Origin: Salinicola aestuarinus
GTDB lineage: Bacteria > Pseudomonadota > Gammaproteobacteria > Pseudomonadales > Halomonadaceae
Direction of reading: 5' to 3'
Assembly (NCBI RefSeq): GCF_003206645.1
Contig: NZ_PZJP01000008.1
Span: forward strand, 433,999-497,998
Length of the DNA: 64,000 bases
Shown here one piece after another: positions 50,453-60,582 of this stretch (position 1 is its first letter; the number at the start of each line of letters is the position of its first letter). A program made the position numbers and the translations under genes. The notes beneath the pieces were generated by a model. That model ran no database searches. It saw nothing but the letters and a program-made list of their open reading frames with translations, and was not told where the DNA came from.

Positions 50453-51382
50453 ATGGACCCCCAATATCAACTGCTTGCCGAACTCGAGGCCGATTTCGAC
50501 CGGCTAATCGACGCGGTCGTGCATCTGGCGGATGCCTACGCTGCCAATCCCTCCCCCGCCTGGGCGCTGGGCGATGAGGCGATCGATGCGCAATGGCTCA
50601 GGCGCGCGCTGACTGATTTCTGGTATCAGGATGGGCAGGACGGAAGGGAAACCCGCACCTACGTGGCAATCATCGTCGCCAGCGACGAGCTGATGAATCA
50701 CGTCCACGCCGTCAATGCGCAAAAGACGCAATTTGCGGCAACGCTGAAGCGAATACGTGAATCCAGCCCCCAACTGATCGCCGAAGCCAAGGCAGTACTC
50801 CCCTTTCGCCATCCGGTCCTGCACGATCATCTTCGTGGGCAGGGCCTTGCCCGGCTGCATCTCAAGCAGTGCTGGCGCCACCTGCCCATTGCCGATGCGC
50901 CGCTGGCGAAGGTGCGTCTTGCCTGGTACACCAGCGGGCGCTCGATCAAACGACTCAGCGTGGCGGACGCCGAGGCCAAGCTCAAACGCATGGACGTGGA
51001 CGCTTCGCACATCCGCATTCAGCTCAGAAAGCTGGGCGATATCCCCGATGGCGAACCGCTGGCGCAGATCCAGCAACAGGCGCCGGTCATGCGCGCCAAT
51101 CTGTTCTTTCGTGAAGCGCTGGAGGACGGCCGCACGCGACGCGCGATGAATCTGCCGCTGCCACTATTCATCCCCGATCCGGCGCTCAAGCTGCCTCATC
51201 GAAATGATCCCCCGACCGCGCCCCCGGCTACACGAACGCGAGCCAAGCGTTCGGATCAGAAAATCGAAGAGACGCCGTTTTTGCCAAGCCTGCGAGTTTA
51301 TCGCTACCGCAATCCCTCACTGCAGCTGGCCGAGGAGCGGGAACGAAAACAGGATAAGGAAAGTGACGCGCGCGACGTCTGA
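50453..51382 (+). CDS. tus: Tus-like DNA replication terminus site-binding protein
   Basis: A 309-residue protein, the same length as E. coli Tus, and similar along its whole length: the helical start (residues 5-30), HVHAVNAQKTQFAATLKRI (about 83-101; Tus SHIQHINKLKTTFEHI), LHDHLRGQGLARLHLKQCWR (123 onward; Tus VHRHLPG), VRLAWYTSGRSIKRLSVADA (Tus LRFGWANKHIIKNLHRDE), and the end LPSLRVYRY (Tus IPRLHLYVAD). His124 and Gly129 correspond to Tus His144 and Gly149 of the pocket that locks the flipped Ter cytosine. Lys/Arg-rich C-terminal extension of about 30 residues. Family membership is well supported by eye; fork-arrest activity is inference. Confidence 0.85.
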   Translation: MDPQYQLLAELEADFDRLIDAVVHLADAYAANPSPAWALGDEAIDAQWLRRALTDFWYQDGQDGRETRTYVAIIVASDELMNHVHAVNAQKTQFAATLKRIRESSPQLIAEAKAVLPFRHPVLHDHLRGQGLARLHLKQCWRHLPIADAPLAKVRLAWYTSGRSIKRLSVADAEAKLKRMDVDASHIRIQLRKLGDIPDGEPLAQIQQQAPVMRANLFFREALEDGRTRRAMNLPLPLFIPDPALKLPHRNDPPTAPPATRTRAKRSDQKIEETPFLPSLRVYRYRNPSLQLAEERERKQDKESDARDV

Positions 51383-51434
51383 ATCGTCGCCCCGGAGACG
51401 ACGTCGGTCCGCGTAAAGAGAGACTGTGAAGGGA

Positions 51435-51462
51435 CCTCAAGCCCGCCCATACAGGCTTGAGG
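51435..51462. terminator. Hairpin between convergent tus-like and sthA genes
   Basis: A perfect 9-bp stem (51435-51443 with 51454-51462) with a 10-nt loop, but no T-run on either side. Possible bidirectional transcript end. Confidence 0.4.
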
Positions 51463-51471
51463 AATCCTGAC

Positions 51472-52863
51472 CTAGAACAGTCGATTGAGACCGTTCTGAG
51501 CGGCGATACGATACGCCTCGGCCATGGTGGGGTAGTTGAACGTGGTATTGATGAAGTAGCGCAGCGTATTCGCTTCGCCCTCCTGCTGCATGATCGCCTG
51601 ACCGATATGCACGATCTCGGAGGCCTGGTCCCCGAAACAGTGGATCCCCAGAATCTCCAGTGACTCGCGATGAAACAGGATCTTGAGCATGCCAGCGGTG
51701 TCACCGGTGATCTGCGCGCGCGCGGTATCCTTGAAAAACGCCTGCGCGACTTCGTAGGGCACCTTCGACTCGGTCAATTCCCGCTCTGTCTTCCCTACGG
51801 AACTGATCTCGGGGATGGTATAGATCCCGGTAGGAATATCGTCGACGTAGCGAAATGACTGCCCCAGAAACTCGTCACTGGCACTGCGGCCCTGATCGTA
51901 GGCCGCACTCGCCAGACTGGGCCACCCAATGACGTCGCCCACCGCGGAGATGTGCGGCATCGCCGTTCGGTAGTGCTCATCGACCTGGAGCTGTCCACGA
52001 CCGTTGGGTTCCAGGCCCACCGTCTCGAGACCCAGCTCATCGGTGTTGCCGGTGCGACCATTGGCCCACAGGAAAGCGTCCGCCCGCAGGCGCTTGCCAG
52101 ACTCAAGGTTGACGACCACGCCGGACTCATCGCCCTCGACGCTGCGATACGCCTCGTTGTGCCGGATCAGGACTCCATTGTTACGAAGTTCATAGGAGAG
52201 CGCGTCGCTGATCTCGTCGTCCAGGAACGACAACAGTCGCTCGCGAGTATCGATGAGATCGACCTTTACGCCGAGACCGGAGAAGATCGATGCATACTCC
52301 GACCCGATGACCCCGGCACCGTAGATGATCATGGTCTTCGGGGTGTGCGAGAGCCCCAGAATCGTGTCGGAGCAGTAGATCCTCGGATGACGGAAATCGA
52401 CGTCCGCCGGGCGATAAGGCCGGGAGCCGGTGGCGATGACGAACTGCGGGGCGCTAAGCTCTTCAACCCCTTCATGGTTGTCGCGCACGGTGACGGTATT
52501 GTCGTCGCGAAACCGGGCCACGCCGAAGTACAGATCAATGCGATTGCGCGAGTAGAACTTGGTCCGCAGCTCGACCTGCTGATCGATGGTCACTCGCGAG
52601 CGCTCGAGAACCCGGGGAATGGAGAACCAGCGAGGCTCTCCGATATCGCGGAACATGCGATTGGTGTTGAACTGCATGATCTGCTTGACCTGATGGCGAA
52701 GCGACTTCGAGGGGATCGTCCCCCAGTGAGTGCAGTTGCCACCGACCGATGACTGGCGTTCGATCACGGCAACTCGCTTGCCATGCTTGGCCGCGTTGAT
52801 CGCGGCGCTCTCGCCCGCCGGTCCCGAACCGATCACTACGACGTCGTATTGAGAAACTGCCAT
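51472..52863 (-). CDS. sthA: Soluble pyridine nucleotide transhydrogenase
   Basis: FAD enzyme that moves reducing equivalents between NADPH and NAD+, mainly draining excess NADPH. Disulfide-oxidoreductase fold with GSGPAG (12-17) and a second dinucleotide site [12 protein letters not shown], but the redox disulfide is lost: Cys44 is followed by Thr49 in [13 protein letters not shown], which is diagnostic for SthA. 463 residues. It follows nqrM by 66 nt on the same strand, next to the Na+-NQR operon that consumes NADH. Confidence 0.95.
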   Translation of the reverse strand: MAVSQYDVVVIGSGPAGESAAINAAKHGKRVAVIERQSSVGGNCTHWGTIPSKSLRHQVKQIMQFNTNRMFRDIGEPRWFSIPRVLERSRVTIDQQVELRTKFYSRNRIDLYFGVARFRDDNTVTVRDNHEGVEELSAPQFVIATGSRPYRPADVDFRHPRIYCSDTILGLSHTPKTMIIYGAGVIGSEYASIFSGLGVKVDLIDTRERLLSFLDDEISDALSYELRNNGVLIRHNEAYRSVEGDESGVVVNLESGKRLRADAFLWANGRTGNTDELGLETVGLEPNGRGQLQVDEHYRTAMPHISAVGDVIGWPSLASAAYDQGRSASDEFLGQSFRYVDDIPTGIYTIPEISSVGKTERELTESKVPYEVAQAFFKDTARAQITGDTAGMLKILFHRESLEILGIHCFGDQASEIVHIGQAIMQQEGEANTLRYFINTTFNYPTMAEAYRIAAQNGLNRLF

Positions 52864-52929
52864 GGGTTTCGCCTGCTCCTTAGCGTGGCTTGAAACGTTG
52901 ACTTTTCACCGCCGGCGGCGGGCCCCGCC

Positions 52930-53187
52930 TCAGCGCTTGATGGCGTCGTAACCGAGATCGGCGCCGCGATTCTCGTCGCTGCGGCGCTGGGCGCCCGCCG
53001 CATTCTTGCGACTCTCCTCCTCGCATACCTGATCGTTGCCGCCACAGATATCGCAGCCGTTCTTGAGCCCGAGGTTGTTGAGCCCGCCGCAGGAGCCGGC
53101 GATGGGCTTGCGGCCAACAATGACGCCAACCGCCATCCCCGCCGTCAGCAACAGCATCAAGGCGAAAGCCAGAATCCAGATCGTCAT
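52930..53187 (-). CDS. nqrM: NqrM, Na+-NQR maturation factor (DUF539)
   Basis: An 85-residue protein with one N-terminal membrane helix (2-25) and four cysteines (C33, C45, C48, C55) in the family pattern SCGGLNNLG, GCDICGG, VC. NqrM is required to deliver iron for the Cys-ligated centre between NqrD and NqrE. It lies 58 nt after apbE, the usual place at the end of nqr operons. Confidence 0.94.
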   Translation of the reverse strand: MTIWILAFALMLLLTAGMAVGVIVGRKPIAGSCGGLNNLGLKNGCDICGGNDQVCEEESRKNAAGAQRRSDENRGADLGYDAIKR

Positions 53188-53245
53188 GGGTAATCTCCTC
53201 TACGCGTTGCCCTTCGGAGCACGCAGTTCGCGTGCCAAGAGGGGC

Positions 53246-54286
53246 TCAGTCGGTATCCTGCAGAAAGTCCTCGAACGCCTTTGACGTGCGCGTTTCGAAA
53301 CCCTGAGGTGTCTTGACCACGAGATAGACCGCCAGATTCTCGCGTCGTGCCATATCGAAGCCGGCATCGGGGCCGAGGACCTCGATGGCGGTCGCCAGAC
53401 CATCGGCAGTCATGCAGTCGTCGGCAATGACCGTTACCGATACGAGATGATGCGTGATCGGTCGGCCGGTGCGCGGGTCGATCGTGTGGGAATAACGGTG
53501 GCCGTCGTCTTCGAAGTAGTTGCGATAGTCACCGGAAGTCGCGACCGCCGCATCGTCAAACTCAATGATACGCTGCACGCTTCGCTCGTTCGAGACCGGC
53601 TTTTCGACCGCCACCCGCCAGGGTTCGCCACCGGGCTTCGTTCCTCGCGAGCGAATTTCGCCCCCAACCTCGATGAGATAGCTCGTCACCCCGAGATCGT
53701 CTAGCGAACGCGCCACGGCATCTGCGCCATAGCCCTTGGCGATCGACGAGAGATCGACGTAAACCGGTTTGGTCTTGGTTAGCGTGTCGCCATCCAGGTT
53801 CAGCGCACGATAGTCAACGTCAGCCAGCGCGTCAGCGATCGCCGCATCCCCGGGCACGCGATCCGGATGCTTGTCAGGGCCAAAGCCCCAGAGATTGACC
53901 ACCGCACCCACGGTGACATCGAGGGCACCGTGAGACATCTCACCGATGCGAATCGCTTCACGCACCACCTCAGCCGTTTCCGGCGAGAGGTCGAAAGGCT
54001 CACCCACAGGGGCACGGTTGAACTTGGAAAGCTCGGAATCCGGCTTGTAAGTCGACATCAGGTTATCGACCCGATCCAGCGATGCCTTCACCCGGTTCTC
54101 GATACGAGCGAGCTGATCGTCGTCGTAATCGCCGAAGAAAGTGACATGAAAGCCGGTGCCGAAGATCGGACCCTCCAGCCGGTAGGATTCCGGCTCGCGG
54201 TCGCAGGCGGTGAGTACGATCAATAGCAGCAGGGCCAATCCCAGAAGGATCGGCCCTGTCGGTTTACGCGTTGACGCCTGCCTCAT
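53246..54286 (-). CDS. apbE: FAD:protein FMN transferase ApbE
   Basis: Periplasmic lipoprotein flavin transferase that attaches FMN to the Thr residues of NqrB and NqrC. Signal peptide with lipobox LTAC (Cys28), then the ApbE fold: [36 protein letters not shown], and the Mg2+-site segment [12 protein letters not shown] near the C-terminus. 346 residues. ATG overlaps the nqrF stop by 4 nt, so it is made together with its targets. Confidence 0.95.
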   Translation of the reverse strand: MRQASTRKPTGPILLGLALLLLIVLTACDREPESYRLEGPIFGTGFHVTFFGDYDDDQLARIENRVKASLDRVDNLMSTYKPDSELSKFNRAPVGEPFDLSPETAEVVREAIRIGEMSHGALDVTVGAVVNLWGFGPDKHPDRVPGDAAIADALADVDYRALNLDGDTLTKTKPVYVDLSSIAKGYGADAVARSLDDLGVTSYLIEVGGEIRSRGTKPGGEPWRVAVEKPVSNERSVQRIIEFDDAAVATSGDYRNYFEDDGHRYSHTIDPRTGRPITHHLVSVTVIADDCMTADGLATAIEVLGPDAGFDMARRENLAVYLVVKTPQGFETRTSKAFEDFLQDTD

Positions 54287-55515
54287 CCGCCGAAGTCATC
54301 CAGCATGATGTTCTCCGGCTCCACGCCAAGATCGGTCAGCATCTTGATCACCGAGGCATTCATCATCGGGGGGCCACACATGTAGTACTCGCAGTCCTCC
54401 GGCGCCGGGTGATCCTTGAGATAGTTCTCGTAGAGCACGTTATGGATGAAGCCGGTCGGCCCTTCCCAGTTATCCTCGGGGAGCGGATCGGACAGCGCTA
54501 GGTGCCAATCGAAGTTGTCGAACTCCTCGGCCAACTGATTGTAGTCGTCGTTGTAGAACGTCTCGCGCCAGGAACGCGCCCCGTACCAGAACGACATCTT
54601 GCGCGATGACTTCAGCCGCTTGAGCTGGTCGAAGATGTGGCTACGCATCGGCGCCATCCCCGCCCCACCGCCGATGAAGACCATCTCGGCGTCGGTGTCC
54701 TTGGCGAAGAACTCACCGAATGGCCCCATCACAGTGACCTTGTCGCCCGGCTTGAGACTGAACACGTAGGTCGACATCAACCCCGGCGGATGATTCGACT
54801 TGGGCGGCGGCGTGGCGATCCGGATGTTGAACTTCAACATCCCTTTCTCTTCGGGATAGTTCGCCATCGAGTAGGCGCGAATGATCTCTTCGTCGTTCTT
54901 GTGCGCCACGTCGAACAGGTTGAATTTCTCCCAATCGCCGCGGTACTCCTCTTCGATCTCGAAGTCGGAAAACTTGACATCGTAGGGCGGTGCCACCAGC
55001 TGCACGTAACCGCCAGCCCGAAACGCCACTTCTTCACCCTCGGGCAGCTTCAGGTTGAGCTCCTTGATGAAAGTCGCGACGTTGGGGTTCTCGACGACCT
55101 CGCACTCCCACTTCTTGACGCCAAAGACCTCTTCAGGCACCTGCACCTTCATATCCTGCTTCACCGGCACCTGGCAGGAGAGCCGCCAGCCATCCTTCTT
55201 CTCGCGCATGGTGAAGTGGGACTCTTCGGTCGGCAAGATCGAGCCGCCGCCTTCTTCGACCTGGCACTTGCACTGCGCGCAGGAGCCACCGCCACCACAG
55301 GCGGATGAGAGAAAGATGCCGTTGGCAGCCAGCGTCTGCAGCAGCTTGCCGCCAGCCTGCGTCGTCACGGTATTGTCGGGATCGCCGTTGATCTCGATGG
55401 AGACGTCCCCGCTGCTCACCAATCGGCTTCGTGCGGCCAGAATCACACCCACCAGCCCTAGCACGATGGCGGTGAACATGACGACGCCGACCACGATGAC
55501 AGATGTATCGATCAT
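54283..55515 (-). CDS. nqrF: Na+-NQR subunit F
   Basis: NADH-oxidising entry subunit. N-terminal membrane helix (about 5-27), a plant-type ferredoxin domain with 2Fe-2S ligands C73, C79, C82 and C114, then an FAD domain (RAYSMANYP) and an NADH domain ([21 protein letters not shown]). 410 residues, as in Vibrio NqrF (407-408). It follows nqrE after 33 nt. Confidence 0.97.
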   Translation of the reverse strand: MIDTSVIVVGVVMFTAIVLGLVGVILAARSRLVSSGDVSIEINGDPDNTVTTQAGGKLLQTLAANGIFLSSACGGGGSCAQCKCQVEEGGGSILPTEESHFTMREKKDGWRLSCQVPVKQDMKVQVPEEVFGVKKWECEVVENPNVATFIKELNLKLPEGEEVAFRAGGYVQLVAPPYDVKFSDFEIEEEYRGDWEKFNLFDVAHKNDEEIIRAYSMANYPEEKGMLKFNIRIATPPPKSNHPPGLMSTYVFSLKPGDKVTVMGPFGEFFAKDTDAEMVFIGGGAGMAPMRSHIFDQLKRLKSSRKMSFWYGARSWRETFYNDDYNQLAEEFDNFDWHLALSDPLPEDNWEGPTGFIHNVLYENYLKDHPAPEDCEYYMCGPPMMNASVIKMLTDLGVEPENIMLDDFGG

Positions 55516-55548
55516 GTCGGTTTCCTGTATTCCGTATTCGTGTTGGGG

Positions 55549-56169
55549 TTAGAGCTGAATGCCGGAGAAGGACATGAAGCCCAGCGACATCAGACCCACC
55601 GTGATGAAGGTGATACCCAGCCCCTGCAGGCTGGCAGGCACATCACTGTACTTCAGCTTCTCGCGAATGCCCGCCAGCGCCGTGATGGCCAGCGCCCAGC
55701 CAAACCCCGCCCCGGCGCCGTAGATCACTGACTCACCGAAGGAGTAGTCCCGCTGCACCATGAAGAGGGAGGCCCCCATAATGGCGCAGTTCACCGTGAT
55801 CAACGGCAGAAAGACGCCCAGCGCGTTGTAGAGCGCCGGTACGAACTTATCGAGGAACATCTCGAGGATCTGCACGATCGCCGCGATGACGCCGATATAG
55901 CTGAGCAGACCGAGGAAGCTCAGGTCGATATTTTCCGCACCCTCGAGCCCGGTCCAGCTCAACGCGCCGGCTTTGAGGAGGTAGTTAAGGATCAGGTTGT
56001 TGACCGGGACGGTGATCGTCAACACGACGATCACCGCAATTCCCAGACCGATCGCCGAAGAGATCTTCTTGGAGACGGCCAGGAAGGTACACATCCCCAG
56101 AAAGAAGGCGAGCGCCATGTTCTCGACGAAGACTGCCTTAACGAACAGGCTGACATAATGTTCAAACAT
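55549..56169 (-). CDS. nqrE: Na+-NQR subunit E
   Basis: Six-helix membrane subunit homologous to NqrD, in inverted topology; together they hold an intramembrane iron centre. Start [20 protein letters not shown], with Cys in LGMCTFLA near residue 26 and Cys in VNCAIMG near 120 as metal ligands. 206 residues from ATG 56169 (GGAGA 6 nt upstream); the longer frame is not family-like. Overlaps nqrD by 8 nt. Confidence 0.96.
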   Translation of the reverse strand: MFEHYVSLFVKAVFVENMALAFFLGMCTFLAVSKKISSAIGLGIAVIVVLTITVPVNNLILNYLLKAGALSWTGLEGAENIDLSFLGLLSYIGVIAAIVQILEMFLDKFVPALYNALGVFLPLITVNCAIMGASLFMVQRDYSFGESVIYGAGAGFGWALAITALAGIREKLKYSDVPASLQGLGITFITVGLMSLGFMSFSGIQL

Positions 56170-56842
56170 TGGCGGTCTCCTTGATTTTGGCCTTGCTGTT
56201 GGCAACGATGCGGTATTCCGTCTTTTCGACCTGATCCGGGTTGAACCAGCGCAGCACCCAGATCAGCAGGCCGATGACAAAGAACGCCGACGGCGGCAGC
56301 AACATCAGGCCGTTGGGAACGTACCAGCCACCATTCTGCACGGTCGGCAGCACGGTCAGACCGAACACGCTGCCCGAACCGAACAGTTCGCGAACGAAGC
56401 CCACCACCAGCAGGATGACGGCGTAGCCCAGACCGTTACCGACCCCGTCGAGAAAACTCATCACCGGACCGTTCTGCATCGCGTAAGCCTCGGCGCGGCC
56501 CATGACGATACAGTTGGTGATGATCAGGCCGACGAAGACCGAGAGCTGCTTGGACATCTCATAGGCGAAGGCCCGCAGCACCTGATCCACCACGATCACC
56601 AGCGACGCGATGATCGTCATCTGGACGATGATACGAATGGAAGACGGGATGTGGCTGCGGATCAGCGAAACGAACAGGTTGGAAAACGCGGTAACCGCGA
56701 TGACCGCGAGCCCCATGACCAGCGACACGCTCATCTGATTGGTCACGGCAAGCGCGGAGCAGATTCCCAGAACCTGCAGTGCGATCGGGTTGTTCTTGAA
56801 GACCGGGGATAGGACGACGTCTTTAACCGAGTCGGTAGCCAT
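56162..56842 (-). CDS. nqrD: Na+-NQR subunit D
   Basis: Six-helix membrane subunit, 226 residues. Family segments [24 protein letters not shown] and [15 protein letters not shown] carry the two Cys (in GICSA and TNCIV) that pair with those of NqrE around the iron centre. The ATG at 56842 has GGAGGAG 7 nt upstream; the TTG two codons earlier is rejected. Two nt after nqrC. Confidence 0.96.
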   Translation of the reverse strand: MATDSVKDVVLSPVFKNNPIALQVLGICSALAVTNQMSVSLVMGLAVIAVTAFSNLFVSLIRSHIPSSIRIIVQMTIIASLVIVVDQVLRAFAYEMSKQLSVFVGLIITNCIVMGRAEAYAMQNGPVMSFLDGVGNGLGYAVILLVVGFVRELFGSGSVFGLTVLPTVQNGGWYVPNGLMLLPPSAFFVIGLLIWVLRWFNPDQVEKTEYRIVANSKAKIKETANV

Positions 56843-56844
56843 CT

Positions 56845-57621
56845 TCAAGCTCCTCCTTGTGAATCGTCATGGAAGCGCGCGAGATAGGGCGCGTAGCCCT
56901 GCTCACCCATCCAGAACCGCAGCATGTTGGTGACGCCGCGACTCGTGAGCGTCGCACCCGAAAGCGCATCGACCTCATAATCGTTGCTGGCACCGCCCTT
57001 GACGAGTGCGATCTCCGGATCGCTGTAGTCGCCATCCTGGTAGATCTTCTTGCCATCCCACTGCGCCTTCCAGCGCGGGTTCTCGACTTCGCCGCCGAGA
57101 CCCGGCGTTTCGGACTGATCATAGTAGGAGAGCCCGACGATGGTATTGCCATCACCCCGCACCGAAAGGAAGCCTTCCATCAGCCCCCACAGCCCCTGGC
57201 CGCGAATCGGCATGACGATCTGGTCCGGGTCTTCCGGGTCGCCCACCAGGTAGACGGTGGAGAAATTTTCCTGGCGACCGATACCGGCAATGTCATTGTC
57301 GCCCGAGAGCGTACGCGACGTCGCAGGATCCTGCGCCGCGTCGAACTGATCGTATGACGCCGGGTCGAGATCATGTGAGTACTCGCCGGTCTTGAGATTG
57401 ACCACTTTCGGGGTGATCAGCTCGGCGTACTTCTCGTCGACATCGTCACCCGGCTGGTAGAGCTCGGTGACCTGCAGGATGTTGCTCTTGCGATCGAGCG
57501 CCTGGTTCTCGAGCTGCTTGGGCTTGAGCACAACGGCAGCGGACGACACCACCACCGAGCAAACCACGCAGAGCGAGAACGCGACGATAAGCGTCTTCTT
57601 GATCGAGTTATTGCTCGCCAT
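56845..57621 (-). CDS. nqrC: Na+-NQR subunit C
   Basis: Periplasmic FMN-carrying subunit anchored by one N-terminal helix (about 9-31). The flavinylation motif [10 protein letters not shown] is at 221-230, with Thr224 as the probable FMN-phosphate attachment site for ApbE. 258 residues. ATG overlaps the nqrB stop by one base (TGATG). Confidence 0.96.
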   Translation of the reverse strand: MASNNSIKKTLIVAFSLCVVCSVVVSSAAVVLKPKQLENQALDRKSNILQVTELYQPGDDVDEKYAELITPKVVNLKTGEYSHDLDPASYDQFDAAQDPATSRTLSGDNDIAGIGRQENFSTVYLVGDPEDPDQIVMPIRGQGLWGLMEGFLSVRGDGNTIVGLSYYDQSETPGLGGEVENPRWKAQWDGKKIYQDGDYSDPEIALVKGGASNDYEVDALSGATLTSRGVTNMLRFWMGEQGYAPYLARFHDDSQGGA

Positions 57622-58853
57622 CAGACAGCCTCCTTCTGGGCCGGCGCCAGCGCCGCCAGGCGTTTCTGACGTCGTTTGACGTTGGCGTTCACGAAGTAGT
57701 AATCGATCAGCGGCGCGAACAGATTGGCGAAGAGAATCGCCAGCATGATGCCCTCGGGGAACGCGGGGTTGACCACGCGAATAAGCACGGTCATGACACC
57801 GATTAGCGCCCCGAAGATCAGCTTACCGCGGTCGGTCATCGACGCCGAGACCGGGTCGGTCGCCATGAACACCATACCGAACGCAAAGCCACCGACGACC
57901 AGATGCCAATACCACGGCATGCCGAACATGGGATTGCTTTCCGACCCCACCAGGTTGAATAGCGAGGCCGAAGCGGCCATGCCCAGCAGCCCGCCCAGCA
58001 TGATTCGCCAGGAGGCCACACGGGTCAGCAGCATCACGGCGCCCCCGATCAGGATGGCAAGCGTCGACGTCTCGCCGAGCGACCCGGGGATGAAGCCGAA
58101 GAAGGCATCGAACCAGCTGTACTGCTGATGAACCGCGTCCATGCCGCCGAGGGAGGCGTGAGACAGCGCGGTGGCGCCGGTGTAGCCGTCGGCGGCGACC
58201 CAGACGCTGTCCCCGGAGATCTGACCCGGATAGGCGAAATACAGGAAGGCGCGGCCGGTCAGCGCCGGATTGAGGAAATTCTTGCCGGTACCGCCGAAGA
58301 TCTCCTTGCCGACCACCACGCCGAAGGTAATACCGAGCGCCACCTGCCATAGCGGGATCGTCGCCGGCAGCGTCAGCGCGAAGAGCACGGAAGTCACGAA
58401 GAAACCTTCGTTGACCTCGTGACCGCGTTTGATCGCGAAGAGCACTTCCCAGAAGCCACCGACGATGAAGGTGACCAGATAGATCGGTAGGAAGTAGGTC
58501 GCACCGAGCACGAAATTCGACCACAGGCTCGCCGGGTCGTGGCCGCCGGCCAGCGCCAGCGTTAGCGTTTCACGCCAGCCGCCCAGCGCCTGATAGCCAT
58601 CCGCGATGGCCGTATTGGCCTGCAGGCCCGCGTTATACATGCCGAAGAACATGGCCGGGAAGGTGCACATCCAGACCGTGATCATGATGCGCTTGAGATC
58701 GATACCGTCGCGGACGTGCGTCATGCTCTTGGTGACGCTGGGCGGCGAGTAGAAGATCGTGTCTACGGCTTCATAGAGCGCATAGAACTTCTCGTATTTG
58801 CCGCCCTTCTCGAAATGAGGCTCAAGCTTGTCGAGCGTGTTGCGAATCCCCAT
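57621..58853 (-). CDS. nqrB: Na+-NQR subunit B
   Basis: Main Na+-translocating membrane subunit, about ten helices, with covalent FMN and riboflavin. The flavinylation site is [10 protein letters not shown] at 222-231 with Thr228 as target. [28 protein letters not shown] and MATDPVSAS are family blocks. 410 residues. Starts 2 nt after nqrA. Confidence 0.97.
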   Translation of the reverse strand: MGIRNTLDKLEPHFEKGGKYEKFYALYEAVDTIFYSPPSVTKSMTHVRDGIDLKRIMITVWMCTFPAMFFGMYNAGLQANTAIADGYQALGGWRETLTLALAGGHDPASLWSNFVLGATYFLPIYLVTFIVGGFWEVLFAIKRGHEVNEGFFVTSVLFALTLPATIPLWQVALGITFGVVVGKEIFGGTGKNFLNPALTGRAFLYFAYPGQISGDSVWVAADGYTGATALSHASLGGMDAVHQQYSWFDAFFGFIPGSLGETSTLAILIGGAVMLLTRVASWRIMLGGLLGMAASASLFNLVGSESNPMFGMPWYWHLVVGGFAFGMVFMATDPVSASMTDRGKLIFGALIGVMTVLIRVVNPAFPEGIMLAILFANLFAPLIDYYFVNANVKRRQKRLAALAPAQKEAV

Positions 58854-58855
58854 CG

Positions 58856-60205
58856 TCAGGCCTCTTTTTCGATCGTGTTCAGGTTGTCGCGAAGGATGGG
58901 ACCGAACTCGTACTTACCCGGGCAAACGTAAGTGCAAAGCGAGACGTCCTCCTCATCCAGCTCCAGGCAGCCTAGCTGCATGGCACTCTCGATATCCCCC
59001 ACGATCAGTGAGCGCAGCAACTGCGTGGGCAGAATATCCAGCGGCATGACTTTTTCGTAGGCCCCGATCGGTACCATCGCGCGTTCCGAGCCGTTGGTCG
59101 AGGTGTTCGGCGCGTAGTTGTTCAATCCCAGAAAACGCGAGATGTAAATGCCCGTGACCGAGTGGCGATGACGGCCTGGCGAGAGCCAGCCCAGAAACGC
59201 GCGTTTGTTGCCCTCTTCGAGCATCGAGAACTGACGGTGGAAACGGCCGAGATAGCAGCGGCTGTCTTCGCACTCCGTCCCTCCGAAGATCGAACCGGAG
59301 ATGACGCGGGTATCTTCCGGGCTCTCTACCTCGCCTTCGAGCAGCTCTTGGCTACTGGCTCCTATACGCGTGCGGACGAGCCTTGGATTCGTTGCCCGCG
59401 GCCCACCGATCGCGACCACGCGCGTCGGATCGAGACGGCCCTCGGCGAAGAGCTTGCCGATCGCGATGACATCCTGATAGTCGAGATACCAGACCTGGCG
59501 GTTGAGGCCGACCGGCGACAGAAAGTGAATATGGGTACCCGCAAGCCCTGCCGGATGCAGGCCCTCGAACCCTTCGGCCCGCACGCCCTCGAGATCATCG
59601 CCCGGTAGCGCGGTGTCGCCGCGGCGGCAAACGAAGAGTTTGCCCGGAGTCAGATGGCGCAGCGCCTGCAGACCCTGTTTGAACGCCTCGCCGTCGGCCT
59701 CGATGATCACCTGCGGGTCGGCGCTGAGGGGATGGGTATCGATGGCGGTGACGAAGATATCGGCGGGGACGGCATTGACCGCCGGCGTGCGCGAGAAAGG
59801 CCGCGTCCGCAGCGCAGTCCAGAGTCCCGAGTCAAGCAGCTGGTCGACGACCTGCTGCCGCTCGAGCTTGGCGATCCCGTCGGCGCCGTAAGCCGTGTAC
59901 GTTTCGCTCTGCTCGTCCTCGTCGAGACGGATCACGACCGACAGCAGCCGACGCTTTTCCCCCCGGTTGATGGCGACGACCTCGCCTCCACCGGGTGAGG
60001 TAAAGCGAACGCCCTCGACCTTCTTGTCGGTGAACAAGAGCTGCCCGCGCTTTACCCGATCACCTTCACGCACCTCCATGGTCGGCCGCATACCGACATA
60101 GTCGGTCCCGACCAGCGCGACGTGACGCACAACGCGCCCCTCGTCGATACGCTGCGACGGCGCTCCCATCACGGGGAGATCCAGGCCTCGTTTGACTTCG
60201 ATCAT
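58856..60205 (-). CDS. nqrA: Na+-NQR subunit A
   Basis: Cytoplasmic subunit of the Na+-pumping NADH:quinone oxidoreductase, first gene of the operon. Family N-terminus [14 protein letters not shown], a lipoyl-like segment [18 protein letters not shown], and [19 protein letters not shown] in the second half. 449 residues from ATG 60205 (V. cholerae 446); the frame stays open 72 codons further upstream, but those residues have no family counterpart. The ribosome-binding site is weak (GGCGAG). Confidence 0.95.
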   Translation of the reverse strand: MIEVKRGLDLPVMGAPSQRIDEGRVVRHVALVGTDYVGMRPTMEVREGDRVKRGQLLFTDKKVEGVRFTSPGGGEVVAINRGEKRRLLSVVIRLDEDEQSETYTAYGADGIAKLERQQVVDQLLDSGLWTALRTRPFSRTPAVNAVPADIFVTAIDTHPLSADPQVIIEADGEAFKQGLQALRHLTPGKLFVCRRGDTALPGDDLEGVRAEGFEGLHPAGLAGTHIHFLSPVGLNRQVWYLDYQDVIAIGKLFAEGRLDPTRVVAIGGPRATNPRLVRTRIGASSQELLEGEVESPEDTRVISGSIFGGTECEDSRCYLGRFHRQFSMLEEGNKRAFLGWLSPGRHRHSVTGIYISRFLGLNNYAPNTSTNGSERAMVPIGAYEKVMPLDILPTQLLRSLIVGDIESAMQLGCLELDEEDVSLCTYVCPGKYEFGPILRDNLNTIEKEA

Positions 60206-60391
60206 AGTCTCGCCCAGTTGTCGAATCTGATGTGATAGAGGAAAGAGGCTCGATGGACGTCTGACAGGTCCAGCAACCAGCGCCGTTGCGGTGGGCAGGA
60301 GATGACGTCTCGGAACTCGAAAGCGTTTCTTCTCAGAAGAGGTGACTTTCATGGCCGCGCCTTGAGCGGTCCACGCCAAAAAACGCGCACC

Positions 60392-60419
60392 ATTATAATG
60401 AGCGGGGCCTTGAAAGGCC
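60392..60419 (-). promoter_or_regulatory. Candidate nqr promoter with overlapping palindrome
   Basis: A perfect TATAAT on the minus strand (60397-60392), within ATTATAAT, which is also TATAAT on the plus strand. The -35 position (about 60415-60420) is covered by the perfect inverted repeat GGCCTTGAAAGGCC (60406-60419), a possible operator. No good -35 hexamer is seen, so activation is likely. The leader to nqrA would be about 180 nt with nothing else recognised in it. Confidence 0.45.
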
Positions 60420-60455
60420 ACTCACCACGCGGCCGCCAAAAGGCTTCAAAAACGC

Positions 60456-60482
60456 CAAAACCCCGACTAAATCGGGGTTTTG
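60456..60482 (-). terminator. Rho-independent terminator of gap
   Basis: A perfect 11-bp stem (60456-60466 with 60472-60482) with a 5-nt loop; its minus-strand arm ends in TTTTG. It lies 100 nt after the gap stop and separates gap from the nqr promoter. Confidence 0.75.
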
Positions 60483-60582
60483 TAAGACTAAGGTCTAAGG
60501 TCGTGCTTCGCCAATGATCTCTCGCCGTCGCTATCGCGACGCTTTTAGACACCGTGGAATTGTTCGCTCATACACCATGGGC

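Noticed and set aside
60206..60421. 72-codon upstream extension of nqrA
   Set aside because: The extension has no counterpart in NqrA proteins, which start at MI(E/T)(V/I)K(R/K)GLDLP; it overlaps the promoter.
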